Below, in pieces: positions 1 through 7,876 of a stretch of DNA of 64,000 nucleotides. The DNA is taken from the NCBI GenBank assembly GCA_014656015.1, contig BNBP01000035.1:1-64000 (forward strand). Reading direction: 5' to 3'. Position numbers and translations under genes: made by a program. Positions within the stretch are counted from its first letter, which is position 1, and every line of letters begins with the position of its first letter. The DNA is from Streptomyces griseoaurantiacus (GTDB taxonomy: Bacteria > Actinomycetota > Actinomycetes > Streptomycetales > Streptomycetaceae). A model generated the notes under the pieces. The model did not search any database. It was not told where the DNA came from and worked only from the letters and a program-made list of their open reading frames with translations.

Positions 1-557
1 GTCGGCCCGGCGCCGCCGCCCGGCGCGCGGCGCCCGCGCGGCCACAGGTGCGCGGCCACGGCGGCCAGCCCTCCGGCGGTGCTGAGGTGCTGGACCGCCC
101 GCGCCACCGTGAGGTCCCCCGCGAGACGGGCCCGCAGCGGGCTCACATGGACGACAGCCCATCCGTCGGCGTGGGTGAAGGAGTCCCACAGCAGGTGCGT
201 CGCCACCCCGATCAGCACGGACAGCAGCACCCCTCCCACCCGCCGGGCACTGCGCCCGCCTCTTCCGTGCGGCGCGCGCCCGCCCGGGAGCAATGCCGCG
301 ACCGGCCGGCGCACCCCCGCGTACAGCAGCAGGAGTGCGAGCGCGAAGGACACGGACACGGCGATCCCGGACAGGCCGTGCGACACGGTCGCGTTGAGGA
401 AGGGCTCGTACCAGGACCGGGCGCTCACCGGGATCCGCGCGGCGGCCAGGAAGTAGGGCATGTCGGGCGCCATCGCCCCGCAGACGAGAGCGGCCGGGGA
501 GAACGGTGAACGCAGCAGGGGCAGCACGGCCGCGGGATGGGCCAGCGTGAACGGCAT
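1..557 (-). CDS. DUF4184 family membrane protein (partial, runs off left edge)
   Basis: Reading leftward from the ATG at 557 gives a protein starting MPFTLAHPAAVLPLLRSP, followed by the conserved GAMAPDMPYF stretch and several hydrophobic segments. This N-terminus (MPFTxxHPAAVLP, then a PD motif and HLLWDSFTH) is typical of DUF4184, a family of integral membrane proteins of unknown function, distantly like metal-dependent hydrolases of the YdjM type. The frame stays open for 185 codons to base 1, so the C-terminus is missing. It is the left neighbour of a PadR/membrane-protein pair, and an ACATAT dyad lies about 75 bases upstream of its start. Confidence 0.75.
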   Translation of the reverse strand, partial: MPFTLAHPAAVLPLLRSPFSPAALVCGAMAPDMPYFLAAARIPVSARSWYEPFLNATVSHGLSGIAVSVSFALALLLLYAGVRRPVAALLPGGRAPHGRGGRSARRVGGVLLSVLIGVATHLLWDSFTHADGWAVVHVSPLRARLAGDLTVARAVQHLSTAGGLAAVAAHLWPRGRRAPGGGAGP

Positions 558-631
558 CGAGGGTTCGCTCCCATGTCGTCGGAGGACGGGCGGCCGGCCC
601 GGACAGGAAGGGGCGGCGGGGCCGATCGACT

Positions 632-656
632 ACATATGACGCACGGAAGTATATGT
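632..656. promoter_or_regulatory. ACATAT-N13-ATATGT dyad, candidate operator
   Basis: Perfect 6-bp inverted repeat ACATAT / ATATGT separated by 13 bp, an AT-rich island in GC-rich DNA. It lies upstream of the leftward DUF4184 gene and just past the 3' end of the PadR operon. PadR proteins often bind ATGT/ACAT dyads, and ACATATG also occurs just upstream of the padR start (about 1954), so control by the neighbouring PadR is plausible but not shown. Confidence 0.35.
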
Positions 657-709
657 CGTTGAACTGACTATGATGAACCGGCCGGGCGCCCAGCGTCGGC
701 CGGCAGGCC

Positions 710-1594
710 TCAGTCGCGCGTTCCGGGCACCCGGCGGCGGAGCGTGCGCAGCGCTACGGCCAGGGCTCCCGCCAGGGGGATCGCGGCGATGCCCGCCCAG
801 AGCGGGAGGGGGTACTCCCAGGCGCCGCTGGTGCGGGCGTGGGCGAGGAGGAGGGGGGAGGCGGTGGCGGCCGCGGCGGTGCCGGTGAGGACGGAGGACG
901 CCGTGCGGAGCGTCCGCAGGAGCGCGGCGGCCGCGAGGACGAGAAGGGGCCACATGCCGTAGTCGGTGCTGACCGGCAGCGCCCCGGCGTAGAGGGCGGT
1001 GAGGGGCAGCCACGCGGCGGCCGCCATGGCACCGGCCGCCGCGCACGCCCCGGGGTCCGGCGGCAGGTCGGGCGGGCCGGCGACGAGGACGAAGGCGGTG
1101 AGCAGGGCCATGGCGGGGGTGACCACGGGATCGCCGAAGGCGGGCCCGTCGACGACGGCCGCGACCGCCAGCGCCACCAACCCGGTGACGAGGGCGAGGG
1201 TGCCCGCGCGCCGGTGTCCGGTCAGTGCCGTGACGGCGCCGACGAAGGCGAGGGCGGCGGCGAACAGCAGGACGCTCGCGCTGTCGGCCTCGAGATGCAC
1301 GGGGCCGGGTGACACGACCGTCGAGACGTACCAGCGGCTGAGGTGGAGGCCGCAGTAGGCCGCCGCCGCGCCCGCCGCCAGGGGCCCCGCCTCGGCCAGC
1401 AGCCGTCCGGCGGCCGTCGCGGAGGTCAGTCCGAGGCGCATCCGCAGCGCGTGCGCGGCGATGTCCGCGGTGTCCCGCACCCTGCCGAGGCGGGTGAGGT
1501 GCGCCGCCGCCTCCTGGTGGACGGCGAGGATCTCCGCACCGTTCTCGCGGCGGTAGCGCCGCGGGTACAGGCGCAGCAGGAGGGCGATCATCAC
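710..1594 (-). CDS. Multi-pass membrane protein coupled to PadR regulator
   Basis: 294 aa. It begins MMIALLLRLYPRRYRRENG, the short amphipathic permease-prefix motif often found on proteins partnered with PadR regulators in actinomycetes. The rest is dominated by alanine/leucine-rich membrane segments (roughly eight) with short loops, ending in a basic tail. There is no ATP-binding or enzymatic motif. The start overlaps the padR stop by four bases (ATGA), so translation is coupled. Its role is unknown. By analogy with other PadR partners it may be a membrane stress or efflux-related protein whose expression follows padR. Confidence 0.7.
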   Translation of the reverse strand: MMIALLLRLYPRRYRRENGAEILAVHQEAAAHLTRLGRVRDTADIAAHALRMRLGLTSATAAGRLLAEAGPLAAGAAAAYCGLHLSRWYVSTVVSPGPVHLEADSASVLLFAAALAFVGAVTALTGHRRAGTLALVTGLVALAVAAVVDGPAFGDPVVTPAMALLTAFVLVAGPPDLPPDPGACAAAGAMAAAAWLPLTALYAGALPVSTDYGMWPLLVLAAAALLRTLRTASSVLTGTAAAATASPLLLAHARTSGAWEYPLPLWAGIAAIPLAGALAVALRTLRRRVPGTRD

Positions 1595-1947
1595 CGGGCC
1601 GCCGGGTTCGCCGCCGTGGCCGTCGGTCCGGCGAGGCGCAGTCGGCGGGTGGCCTCACGGGCCGTGGCCGCCATCCGCTCGGCCTCGGCGACCAGGCGTT
1701 CCCGGCCGGAGGGGGCCAGCGTGTAGACCTTGCGGGCCCGCCCGTCGACGACCTCCTCGCGGTGCACCTCGATCAGCCCCTCCTTCAGGAGCCGGTCGAG
1801 GGCGCCGTAGAGGGTGCCGGTGCGCAGGACCACCCGGCCCGCGGACAGGGCGGTGACCTCCTGGGTGACGGCGTAGCCGTGCCGGGGCCGGTCCGCCAGT
1901 GCCGTGAGGATCAGCAGGGTGGGTTCTTGCAGCACGCGCTCGCTCAT
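1591..1947 (-). CDS. PadR family transcriptional regulator
   Basis: 118 aa, the usual size of a short PadR regulator. The start is the ATG at 1947 (MSERVLQEPTLLILTALADR); the longer open frame upstream lacks PadR homology. The winged helix is clear at about residues 10-75, with the diagnostic segments HGYAVTQEV, GTLYGALDRLLKEGLIE and the wing ending RKVYTLAPSGRERL. The C-terminal helix (about 85-110) is the dimerisation helix. It is first in a two-gene operon with the membrane protein at 710-1594 (4-base overlap). PadR proteins usually repress their own operon and respond to phenolics or membrane-active compounds; no ligand can be inferred here. Confidence 0.88.
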   Translation of the reverse strand: MSERVLQEPTLLILTALADRPRHGYAVTQEVTALSAGRVVLRTGTLYGALDRLLKEGLIEVHREEVVDGRARKVYTLAPSGRERLVAEAERMAATAREATRRLRLAGPTATAANPAAR

Positions 1948-2246
1948 CCGGTCAACATATGCCGCCCGGCGACGCATCGGCAATGCGGGAGGAGGACAGC
2001 CGGCACCGTGGACGAGCAGGGACCGCCCGGGCGGCTTCGCCGTCGGCCTCGCCCCCCCGACGCCGACAGCGGCCGCGGCGAGGAGCCGCTGTCCACGTCG
2101 CTCGGCGTGTCGGGGCCGGCGGCGCGTGGGCCCTTCTCCGACGGCGGCCACTCCATCAGGACCTGCCGCACCCGCTTCGACCGCACCCCCGGGCCCTGCG
2201 CCGCGCCTGAGCGCCTCCCCCGCGGGGACGGCGGCCGGGGCGGGTC
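1948..2246. other. Intergenic, no gene supported
   Basis: 299 bases between the padR start and the GntR stop. Short frames exist on both strands but have no start with a ribosome binding site and encode only Arg/Pro/Ala-rich sequence. It presumably holds the padR promoter; the ACATATG near 1954 may be half of an operator. Confidence 0.5.
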
Positions 2247-3047
2247 TCAGCCGGTGATGGACGCCCGGAAGTGGTAGCGGTCGCCGCGGTAGATGGCCGC
2301 GGTCAGTTCCAGGGGCTGGGAGTACTGGTTGAAGGCGAGCTGGGTGGCCACCAGGACGGGCGTGGTGTCCGTTATCTCCAGCAGTTCGCGCTCCACGTCC
2401 GTGGGCTGCCTGGCCTCCACCGAGTAGTCGGCGACGCGCGGCAGTTGGGGCGGGTCCGCGCGGCGCAGGGTGGCGAAGAGCGAGTCCTTGGAGAAGTCGG
2501 TCTCGGCGAGCAGCGGGCACAGTTCGAGGGGCAGCCGGTTGTGCTCCAGGACGACGACGCGGTCGTCGAGGTAGCGGACGCGGCGCATCTCGAAGAGGTC
2601 GGCGCCGGGGCCGATGCGCAGTCGTTCGGCCTCACGGACGGTGGCGGGCCTGACCTCCGACTCCAGTACCTCGGCGCGGATGCGGAAGCCGTGCTGTTCG
2701 GCGTAGTCGGCGAAGCCCTGCACGGTGCGGCCGCCGGCGGGGCCGGGCGTGCCCGTGGGCCGGCGCGGGGCCGAGAGGACACGGGTGATGCCCTCGGCGA
2801 GGAACCAGCCGCGGGCCGGTGAGGACTCGATGACGTCGCGCGCCGCGAGTTCGTTGAGCGCCGCCCGCATCGTGACGCGGGAGACGCCGTAGCGGCCGGC
2901 CAGCGCGCGTTCGGAGGGGAGGCGGTCGCCGGGGCGCGCTCCGTCGCCGGAGATGTCGTCGAGCAGGCGCGCGGCGACCTGGGCGTAGAGCGGGAGGGCG
3001 TCGTTGGAGAGGAGTCCCTGCGGGAGAGCGGAGTCCGAGGCGGCCAT
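2247..3047 (-). CDS. GntR/HutC family regulator of amino-sugar locus
   Basis: 266 aa from the ATG at 3047 (MAASDSALPQ). A GTG nine codons upstream is less likely because that DNA is the operator array. Residues about 20-90 form a GntR winged helix (LPLYAQVAARLLDDI, GDRLPSERALAGRYGVSRVTMRAAL), and about 105-255 a UTRA effector domain (FEMRRVRYLDD, HNRLPLELCPLL, YRGDRYHFRASI). HutC/UTRA regulators such as DasR, NagR and AgaR bind phosphorylated amino sugars. It is divergent from the GatZ-AgaS-kinase-permease operon, which it most likely represses until a sugar phosphate such as galactosamine-6-phosphate or tagatose-6-phosphate appears (inference). Confidence 0.88.
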   Translation of the reverse strand: MAASDSALPQGLLSNDALPLYAQVAARLLDDISGDGARPGDRLPSERALAGRYGVSRVTMRAALNELAARDVIESSPARGWFLAEGITRVLSAPRRPTGTPGPAGGRTVQGFADYAEQHGFRIRAEVLESEVRPATVREAERLRIGPGADLFEMRRVRYLDDRVVVLEHNRLPLELCPLLAETDFSKDSLFATLRRADPPQLPRVADYSVEARQPTDVERELLEITDTTPVLVATQLAFNQYSQPLELTAAIYRGDRYHFRASITG

Positions 3048-3136
3048 ACCAGTACCGTACCAGTGAGTTGCCATACCAGATACATACCAGACTCAGACCA
3101 TTGACGACCAGTTTTCAGGCCAGTATCGTTCCAGTT
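3047..3136. promoter_or_regulatory. TACCAG direct-repeat operator array
   Basis: TACCAG occurs at 3047-3052, 3058-3063, 3074-3079 and 3085-3090: two pairs, each with an 11-bp period (one helical turn). Weaker GACCAG/CCAG copies follow at about 3106-3134. The array covers the start of the GntR gene and the divergent promoter region of the aldolase operon, so one bound protein could control both directions. TACCAG/CTGGTA resembles the half-site seen in operators of GntR/HutC regulators. Confidence 0.6.
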
Positions 3137-3202
3137 GGTTTTCCGGGGTGATTCAGGCGCCTTCGCCTGTGACACCCGACTTGTGCGACCGTGGGGTGAA
3201 TC

Positions 3203-4531
3203 ATGAGCAGTGCCTTGGACGAACTGGTGCGGCACCAGAAAGGTGGTGACGCCCGGGGGATCACGTCGGTCTGTTCCGCCCATCCGCTGGTGATCGAGGC
3301 GGCGGTCCTCCAGGCCCTGGAGTCCGGGGGCACGGTCCTGGTGGAGGCGACGTCGAACCAGGTGGACCAGTACGGCGGCTACACCGGCATGCGGCCGGAC
3401 GACTTCCGTTCCCTGGTGCGGGGCATCGCCGGTCGTCTGGGCCTGCCCGCCGACCGTGTCGTCCTCGGCGGCGACCACCTCGGCCCCAACCGGTGGCGCG
3501 CGCTGCCCCCGGAGGAGGCCATGCGGGAGGCGGAGCGGCTCGTGGCGGCATACGTCCGGGCGGGCTTCACCAAGATCCACCTGGACTGCAGCTTCTCCTG
3601 CGCCGGCGACCCCGCGCCGCTGAGCGACGAGGTGGTCGCCGACCGGGCGGCACGTCTGGTGGCTGTCGCGGAGGAGACCGCACGCGAGATCTCCGAGGAC
3701 GGCGGCGCCGCGCTCCGCTACGTGATCGGCACCGAGGTGCCGGTGCCGGGCGGTGCGCACGAGACGCTGGACGGCGTCCGCCCCACCACCGCGGACGGGG
3801 CCCGGCTCACGCTCAAGCGCCATCACGAGGCCTTCGCGGAGCACGGGGTGAGCGAGGTGTGGCCCCGGGTCATGGCGCTGGTCGTGCAGCCGGGCGTCGA
3901 GTTCGACCACCTCAAGGTCGTCGACTACGACCGGGAGCGCACCGGGGAACTGCGCACGGTGCTGGACACCGAGCCCGGCATGGTCTTCGAGGCGCACTCC
4001 ACCGACTACCAGACCCCCGAGGCGCTGTCCGCGCTGGTCGAGGACCACTGGGCGGTGCTCAAGGTCGGCCCCGGCCTGACCTTCGCCCTGCGCGAGGCGC
4101 TGTACGCGCTGGCCGGCATCGAGGAGGAACTCCTCGCCCCCGAGCGGCGCTCCCGCCTCCCCGAGGTCGTCGAGCGCCGGATGCGCGCCGAACCGTCCTG
4201 GTGGGAGGGCTACTACGAGGGCGAGGAGCAGGAGCGGCGGCTCGCCCGCCGCTACAGCTACAGCGACCGGGTCCGCTACTACTGGCCGGACCCCGAGATA
4301 GAGGCGGCCGTGACCGCGCTCTTCGAGAACCTCTCCGCCACCGGCATCCCCCTGCCGCTGCTGAGCGCCCGGCTTCCCGAGCAGTACCGGCGCGTGCGTG
4401 CCGGCCGCCTCGAGCCGAGCCCGCGGGCCCTGGCCGTCGACCGGGTCCGCGACGTCCTGCGCGACTACGACCGCGCCTGCCGCACCACCGCACGCCGCAC
4501 CACCGCACGCCATGACAAGGAGTACGCGTGA
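3203..4531 (+). CDS. Class II D-tagatose-1,6-bisphosphate aldolase, non-catalytic subunit (GatZ/KbaZ/AgaZ type)
   Basis: 442 aa, slightly longer than E. coli GatZ/KbaZ (about 420-426). Family hallmarks are GITSVCSAHPLVIEAA near the N-terminus, VLVEATSNQVDQYGGYTGM (about 47-66), LGGDHLGPNRW, HLDCSF, YVIGTEVPVPGG, VVQPGVEF, EAHSTDYQTP and LKVGPGLTFALREALYAL. GatZ-type proteins are needed for activity and stability of the class II aldolase GatY/KbaY, which cleaves tagatose-1,6-bisphosphate to DHAP and glyceraldehyde-3-phosphate. The partner is probably the aldolase at 7877-8731. It is first gene of a rightward operon divergent from the GntR regulator and overlaps agaS by four bases. The C-terminal tail contains a duplicated RTTAR motif. 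Confidence 0.92.
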   Translation: MSSALDELVRHQKGGDARGITSVCSAHPLVIEAAVLQALESGGTVLVEATSNQVDQYGGYTGMRPDDFRSLVRGIAGRLGLPADRVVLGGDHLGPNRWRALPPEEAMREAERLVAAYVRAGFTKIHLDCSFSCAGDPAPLSDEVVADRAARLVAVAEETAREISEDGGAALRYVIGTEVPVPGGAHETLDGVRPTTADGARLTLKRHHEAFAEHGVSEVWPRVMALVVQPGVEFDHLKVVDYDRERTGELRTVLDTEPGMVFEAHSTDYQTPEALSALVEDHWAVLKVGPGLTFALREALYALAGIEEELLAPERRSRLPEVVERRMRAEPSWWEGYYEGEEQERRLARRYSYSDRVRYYWPDPEIEAAVTALFENLSATGIPLPLLSARLPEQYRRVRAGRLEPSPRALAVDRVRDVLRDYDRACRTTARRTTARHDKEYA

Positions 4532-5700
4532 CCACCACGACCGACACCCCCACCTCCCGCCACGAGGGCGCCGAGCACACGGTCGCCGAGATCGGGCAGC
4601 AGCCGCGGATGTGGCGCGAGGTCGGCCGGATCCTGGCGGACGGCCGCAAGGAACTGGACGACTTCCTGGCGCCCTTCCTCGCGCGGGAAGACCTGCGGAT
4701 CGTGCTGACGGGCGCCGGTACGTCGGCCTACGCGGGGCGGATCGTCCGCGGCGTACTGGCCCGCCGCACCGGGCGCCGTGTGGACGCCGTGGCGACGACC
4801 GACATCGTCTCGGACCCCTACGGCTCCTTCAGCGAGGACGTGCCGACCCTGCTGGTGTCCTTCGCCCGCTCCGGGGACAGCCCCGAGAGCGTCGCGGCCG
4901 CCGAGCTCGCCGGCCGCTGCCTCAGCCGGGTCGGACACCTGATCATCACCTGCAACAGCGAGGGCCGGCTCGCCCGCGAGCACGCCGCCGATCCCGGCGC
5001 GCACGTCCTGCGGATGCCGGCCGCCTCCAACGACCGCGGCTTCGCCATGACGTCGAGCTTCACCTCCATGGTGCTGGCCTCCCTGCTCGCCTTCGGCGCC
5101 GTGGACGGTGAGGCGGAGGTCGAGACGCTCGCCAAGGCCGCGGAGCACCTCACCACCGGCGGCCTGGACGAGGGCATCGAGGCCCTGGTCGCCCGCCGTC
5201 CGGAGCGGCTGGTGTACCTCGGCAGCGGGGCGTTGAAGGGGCTGGCGGAGGAGTCCGCGCTGAAGCTGCTCGAGCTGACCGGCGGCGCGGTCGTCGCCCT
5301 GGCCGAGTCCTCGCTGGGCTTCCGGCACGGACCCAAGGCGGTGCTCGACGACCGCACGGCGGTACTCGTCTACGTCTCGAACGACCCGTACACCCGTGCC
5401 TACGACCTGGACATCCTGGCCGAGCTGCGCGCGGGCCTTCCGCAGGGCGCGGTGATCGCGGTCGCCGGCCGTCCGGACGGGCTGCCCGAGGACGGCACCT
5501 GGATCGTTCCCGGCGCCGGAGACGCCGAGGACGCCGCGCTGGCCCTGCCCGCGGTCGTCTGCGCGCAGCTCCTCGCCCTGCGTTCCTCCCTGGCCCGCGG
5601 CATCCCGTCCGACAACCCGTTCCCCTCCGGCGAGGTGAACCGGGTGGTGCAGGGCGTGACTCTGCACCCGCTCCCGGAACGCGGCACCGACCGTGCCTGA
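4528..5700 (+). CDS. agaS: AgaS: SIS-domain amino-sugar-phosphate deaminase/isomerase
   Basis: 390 aa, GTG start overlapping the previous stop. Two SIS (sugar isomerase) domains are visible. The first holds VLTGAGTSAYAGRI (about 56-70) and LVSFARSGDSPESVAA (about 110-125); the second holds LVYLGSGALKGLAEESALKLLELTGG (about 229-255) and SSLGFRHGPKAVLDD. It matches AgaS/GlmS-type ketose-aldose isomerases. AgaS of the GalNAc/galactosamine pathway deaminates and isomerises galactosamine-6-phosphate to tagatose-6-phosphate. With GatZ/GatY-like aldolase genes beside it, tagatose-6-phosphate is a reasonable product (inference); glucosamine-6-phosphate remains possible. Confidence 0.9.
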   Translation: MTTTTDTPTSRHEGAEHTVAEIGQQPRMWREVGRILADGRKELDDFLAPFLAREDLRIVLTGAGTSAYAGRIVRGVLARRTGRRVDAVATTDIVSDPYGSFSEDVPTLLVSFARSGDSPESVAAAELAGRCLSRVGHLIITCNSEGRLAREHAADPGAHVLRMPAASNDRGFAMTSSFTSMVLASLLAFGAVDGEAEVETLAKAAEHLTTGGLDEGIEALVARRPERLVYLGSGALKGLAEESALKLLELTGGAVVALAESSLGFRHGPKAVLDDRTAVLVYVSNDPYTRAYDLDILAELRAGLPQGAVIAVAGRPDGLPEDGTWIVPGAGDAEDAALALPAVVCAQLLALRSSLARGIPSDNPFPSGEVNRVVQGVTLHPLPERGTDRA

Positions 5701-5737
5701 CCACGACACGCGCACCGAAGCGACAGGAGGAGCGAGG

Positions 5738-6748
5738 ATGTTTCTGGGTGTGGACGGCGGAGGCACGAAAACGGCCTTCTGCCTCGTCGACAGCACCGGC
5801 ACCGTACGGGCCGAGGCCCTCGGCGACGGCGCCTACTACTTCGCCGAGAACGGCTCGGGCGGCGTCGAGCACGTCGTCCGGGTGCTGGAGAAGGGCATCG
5901 CCGAGGTCTGCGCCAAGGCCGGCATCACGACGGACGGCATCGACCACGCCTTCCTCGGCCTGCCCGGCTACGGCGAGGCCCCCCGTGACCTCCCCGCGCT
6001 CGACGCGGCCCCCGCCAAGGTCCTCGGCAACGACCGCTACGCCTGCGACAACGACATGATCTGCGGGTGGGCGGGTTCCCTGGGCGCCGTCGACGGCATC
6101 AACGTCATCAGCGGCACCGGCTCCATGGTGTACGGCGAGCGGAACGGCTCCGGCGTCCGCGTCGGCGGCTGGAGCGAGATGTTCAGCGACGAGGGCTCCG
6201 CCTACTGGATCGCCGTCCAGGCGCTCAACGCCTTCACCAGGATGAGCGACGGACGGCTCCCGGAGGGTCCCCTCGCCGAGGTGCTGCGCCGGCACCTGGA
6301 ACTCATCGACGACCTCGAGGTCATCGACGTGGTCCTCAACCGCTGGCACGGACGGCGCAGCGACATCGCCGGCCTGAGCCGCAGCGTCTCCCGGGCCGCC
6401 GAGCTCGGCGACGAGGCGGCCGCCGGCATCCTGGCCGAGGCGGGCCGGGAATTGGCCGTGCTCGTCGACACCGCGCGACGCCGGCTGGGCTTCGCCGCCG
6501 ACGAGGCGGTACCCGTCTCCTACTCGGGCGGGGTCTTCGGCTCCGCCGCCGTGCGGGAGGCCTTCACCGCGCGGCTGCGCGAGGGCGACGGGACGTACGA
6601 CCTGCGCACCCCCTTGTTCCCCCCTGTCATCGGGGCCGCGCTCTACGCGGCGAAGCGGGCCGGCACCCCGCTGGACGCCGCGGCACTCACCGCTCTCCGC
6701 GACAGCGCGGACCCTCACCCCCTGGAGGACAGAGATGACGTCTTCTGA
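5738..6748 (+). CDS. BadF/BadG/BcrA/BcrD-type ATPase, probable N-acetylhexosamine kinase
   Basis: 336 aa from the ATG at 5738, which has AGGAGG seven bases upstream; a GTG at 5693 overlapping the agaS stop would add 15 residues without homology. ASKHA-fold signatures are the phosphate-1 motif FLGVDGGGTKTAFCLVD (2-18), phosphate-2 ISGTGSMVYGERNG and an adenosine motif near SYSGGVFGSAAV (about 265). Members of this family in sugar operons are N-acetylglucosamine/hexosamine kinases. Here it probably phosphorylates an incoming amino sugar (galactosamine or GalNAc) at C6, replacing the phosphorylation that a PTS would give. It is translationally close to the DMT permease (14-base overlap). Confidence 0.85.
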   Translation: MFLGVDGGGTKTAFCLVDSTGTVRAEALGDGAYYFAENGSGGVEHVVRVLEKGIAEVCAKAGITTDGIDHAFLGLPGYGEAPRDLPALDAAPAKVLGNDRYACDNDMICGWAGSLGAVDGINVISGTGSMVYGERNGSGVRVGGWSEMFSDEGSAYWIAVQALNAFTRMSDGRLPEGPLAEVLRRHLELIDDLEVIDVVLNRWHGRRSDIAGLSRSVSRAAELGDEAAAGILAEAGRELAVLVDTARRRLGFAADEAVPVSYSGGVFGSAAVREAFTARLREGDGTYDLRTPLFPPVIGAALYAAKRAGTPLDAAALTALRDSADPHPLEDRDDVF

Positions 6749-7703
6749 CCTGGCCGGCGCGTCCGGCACCCCCGGCGCGCCCGGCGGGAGCAGCCGGAGC
6801 TGGATCGTCTACGCCGGACTGCTGGTGCTGTTCTGGGGCGTCTGGGGCGCGACCTCCAGCCAGCCCGTCGAACGGTACGACTACCCGGACGAGATGATCT
6901 ACATCATCTGGGCGTTCACCATGCTGGTCCCCGCGGCCGCCGCCCTGCGGCGCGAGCGCTTCGACCGCCGCCCGGTGGCCGCGTTGTACGGTCTGCTGGC
7001 CGGACTCACCGGTGCCGGTGGCCAGTTGCTGCTCTTCCAGGCGCTCGCCGACGGACCGGCCTACCTGATCTTCCCGGTGGTTTCGCTCTCCCCCGTCATC
7101 ACCGTCCTGATGGCCGTGGCGCTGCTGCGCGAGCGCATAGCCCGGCTGGCCGTGGTCGGTGTGATCGCCGCGGCGGTCGCGATCGTGCTGCTCAGCATTC
7201 CCTCCGGGGCCGGCGGTGACGTCGACACCGGCTCGTGGATGGTGCTCGCCGTCATCATCTGCGTGGCCTGGGGCGCCCAGGCGTTCTTCATGCGCAAGGC
7301 GGCGCTGGCGGGCGTCAACGACGCCACGACGTTCGGCTGGATGACGATCAGCGGTCTCGCGCTCGTCCCGGTGGCCTACCTGATGATGGGCAGCCTGCCC
7401 TCGGCTCCCTGGCAGGCCCCGGCGATCACGGCGGGGACCCAGGTCCTCAACGCGGTGGGCGCGCTGTTCCTCGTCATGGCGCTCAGCCGCGGCAAGGCGA
7501 GCGTGGTGGCACCCATCACCAACGCGCTGGCGCCGGTCCTGACGATCGTGCTGTCCCTGATCATCTACCAGACGCTGCCCACCGTCTGGGGCACCATCGG
7601 CATCGTCCTCGCCCTCGCCGGTTCGACGCTCATGGTCTACACCGACGAGAAGCGCGGGGAGGACACCCTCGCCCCGGGGGCCACGGCGGAGAAGGTCGGC
7701 TAG
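6735..7703 (+). CDS. DMT-superfamily (EamA) permease in amino-sugar operon
   Basis: 322 aa with ten predicted membrane segments arranged as two EamA repeats (about 25-155 and 175-300). The second repeat shows TNALAPVLTIVLSLIIYQTLPTVWGTIGIVLALAGSTLMVY, the usual EamA C-terminal signature. A GGAGG-type site precedes the ATG, which overlaps the kinase gene by 14 bases. No PTS or ABC sugar transporter gene is near, so this protein is the only candidate for uptake of the substrate. DMT proteins more often export metabolites or move nucleotide sugars or drugs, so direction and substrate are uncertain. Confidence 0.85.
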   Translation: MTSSDLAGASGTPGAPGGSSRSWIVYAGLLVLFWGVWGATSSQPVERYDYPDEMIYIIWAFTMLVPAAAALRRERFDRRPVAALYGLLAGLTGAGGQLLLFQALADGPAYLIFPVVSLSPVITVLMAVALLRERIARLAVVGVIAAAVAIVLLSIPSGAGGDVDTGSWMVLAVIICVAWGAQAFFMRKAALAGVNDATTFGWMTISGLALVPVAYLMMGSLPSAPWQAPAITAGTQVLNAVGALFLVMALSRGKASVVAPITNALAPVLTIVLSLIIYQTLPTVWGTIGIVLALAGSTLMVYTDEKRGEDTLAPGATAEKVG

Positions 7704-7751
7704 CCGGTCCCGTCCCGTCCCCGCCGCTCCCCCGTCCACCCCACCCCCGTC

Positions 7752-7799
7752 CCGTGCGGCCGAGGCGTCCCGCTCCCGGCGGGCCCCTCGGCCGCACGG
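7752..7799 (+). terminator. Large hairpin between permease and class II aldolase
   Basis: A perfect 14-bp inverted repeat (7752-7765 with 7786-7799, arm CCGTGCGGCCGAGG) encloses a 20-base loop that itself can pair CCCGC with GCGGG. There is no U-tract, as is common in streptomycetes. It would end or attenuate the upstream operon and set the aldolase gene at 7877 apart. Confidence 0.55.
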
Positions 7800-7876
7800 T
7801 CGCCCCGCCCTCCACCCCTCCCCCGCCCGCATCGGCCGTCCCGGCCCCCCGCCTTCGCGCCCAAGAGGATTCGAAC

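Noticed and set aside
1959..2210. Short frame between padR and gntR
   Set aside because: No ribosome binding site, Arg/Ala/Pro-rich, no homology seen.
2372..4513. 713-codon minus frame over the GatZ-like and GntR genes
   Set aside because: Only the real GntR and GatZ frames have motifs and ribosome binding sites; this one is low-complexity.
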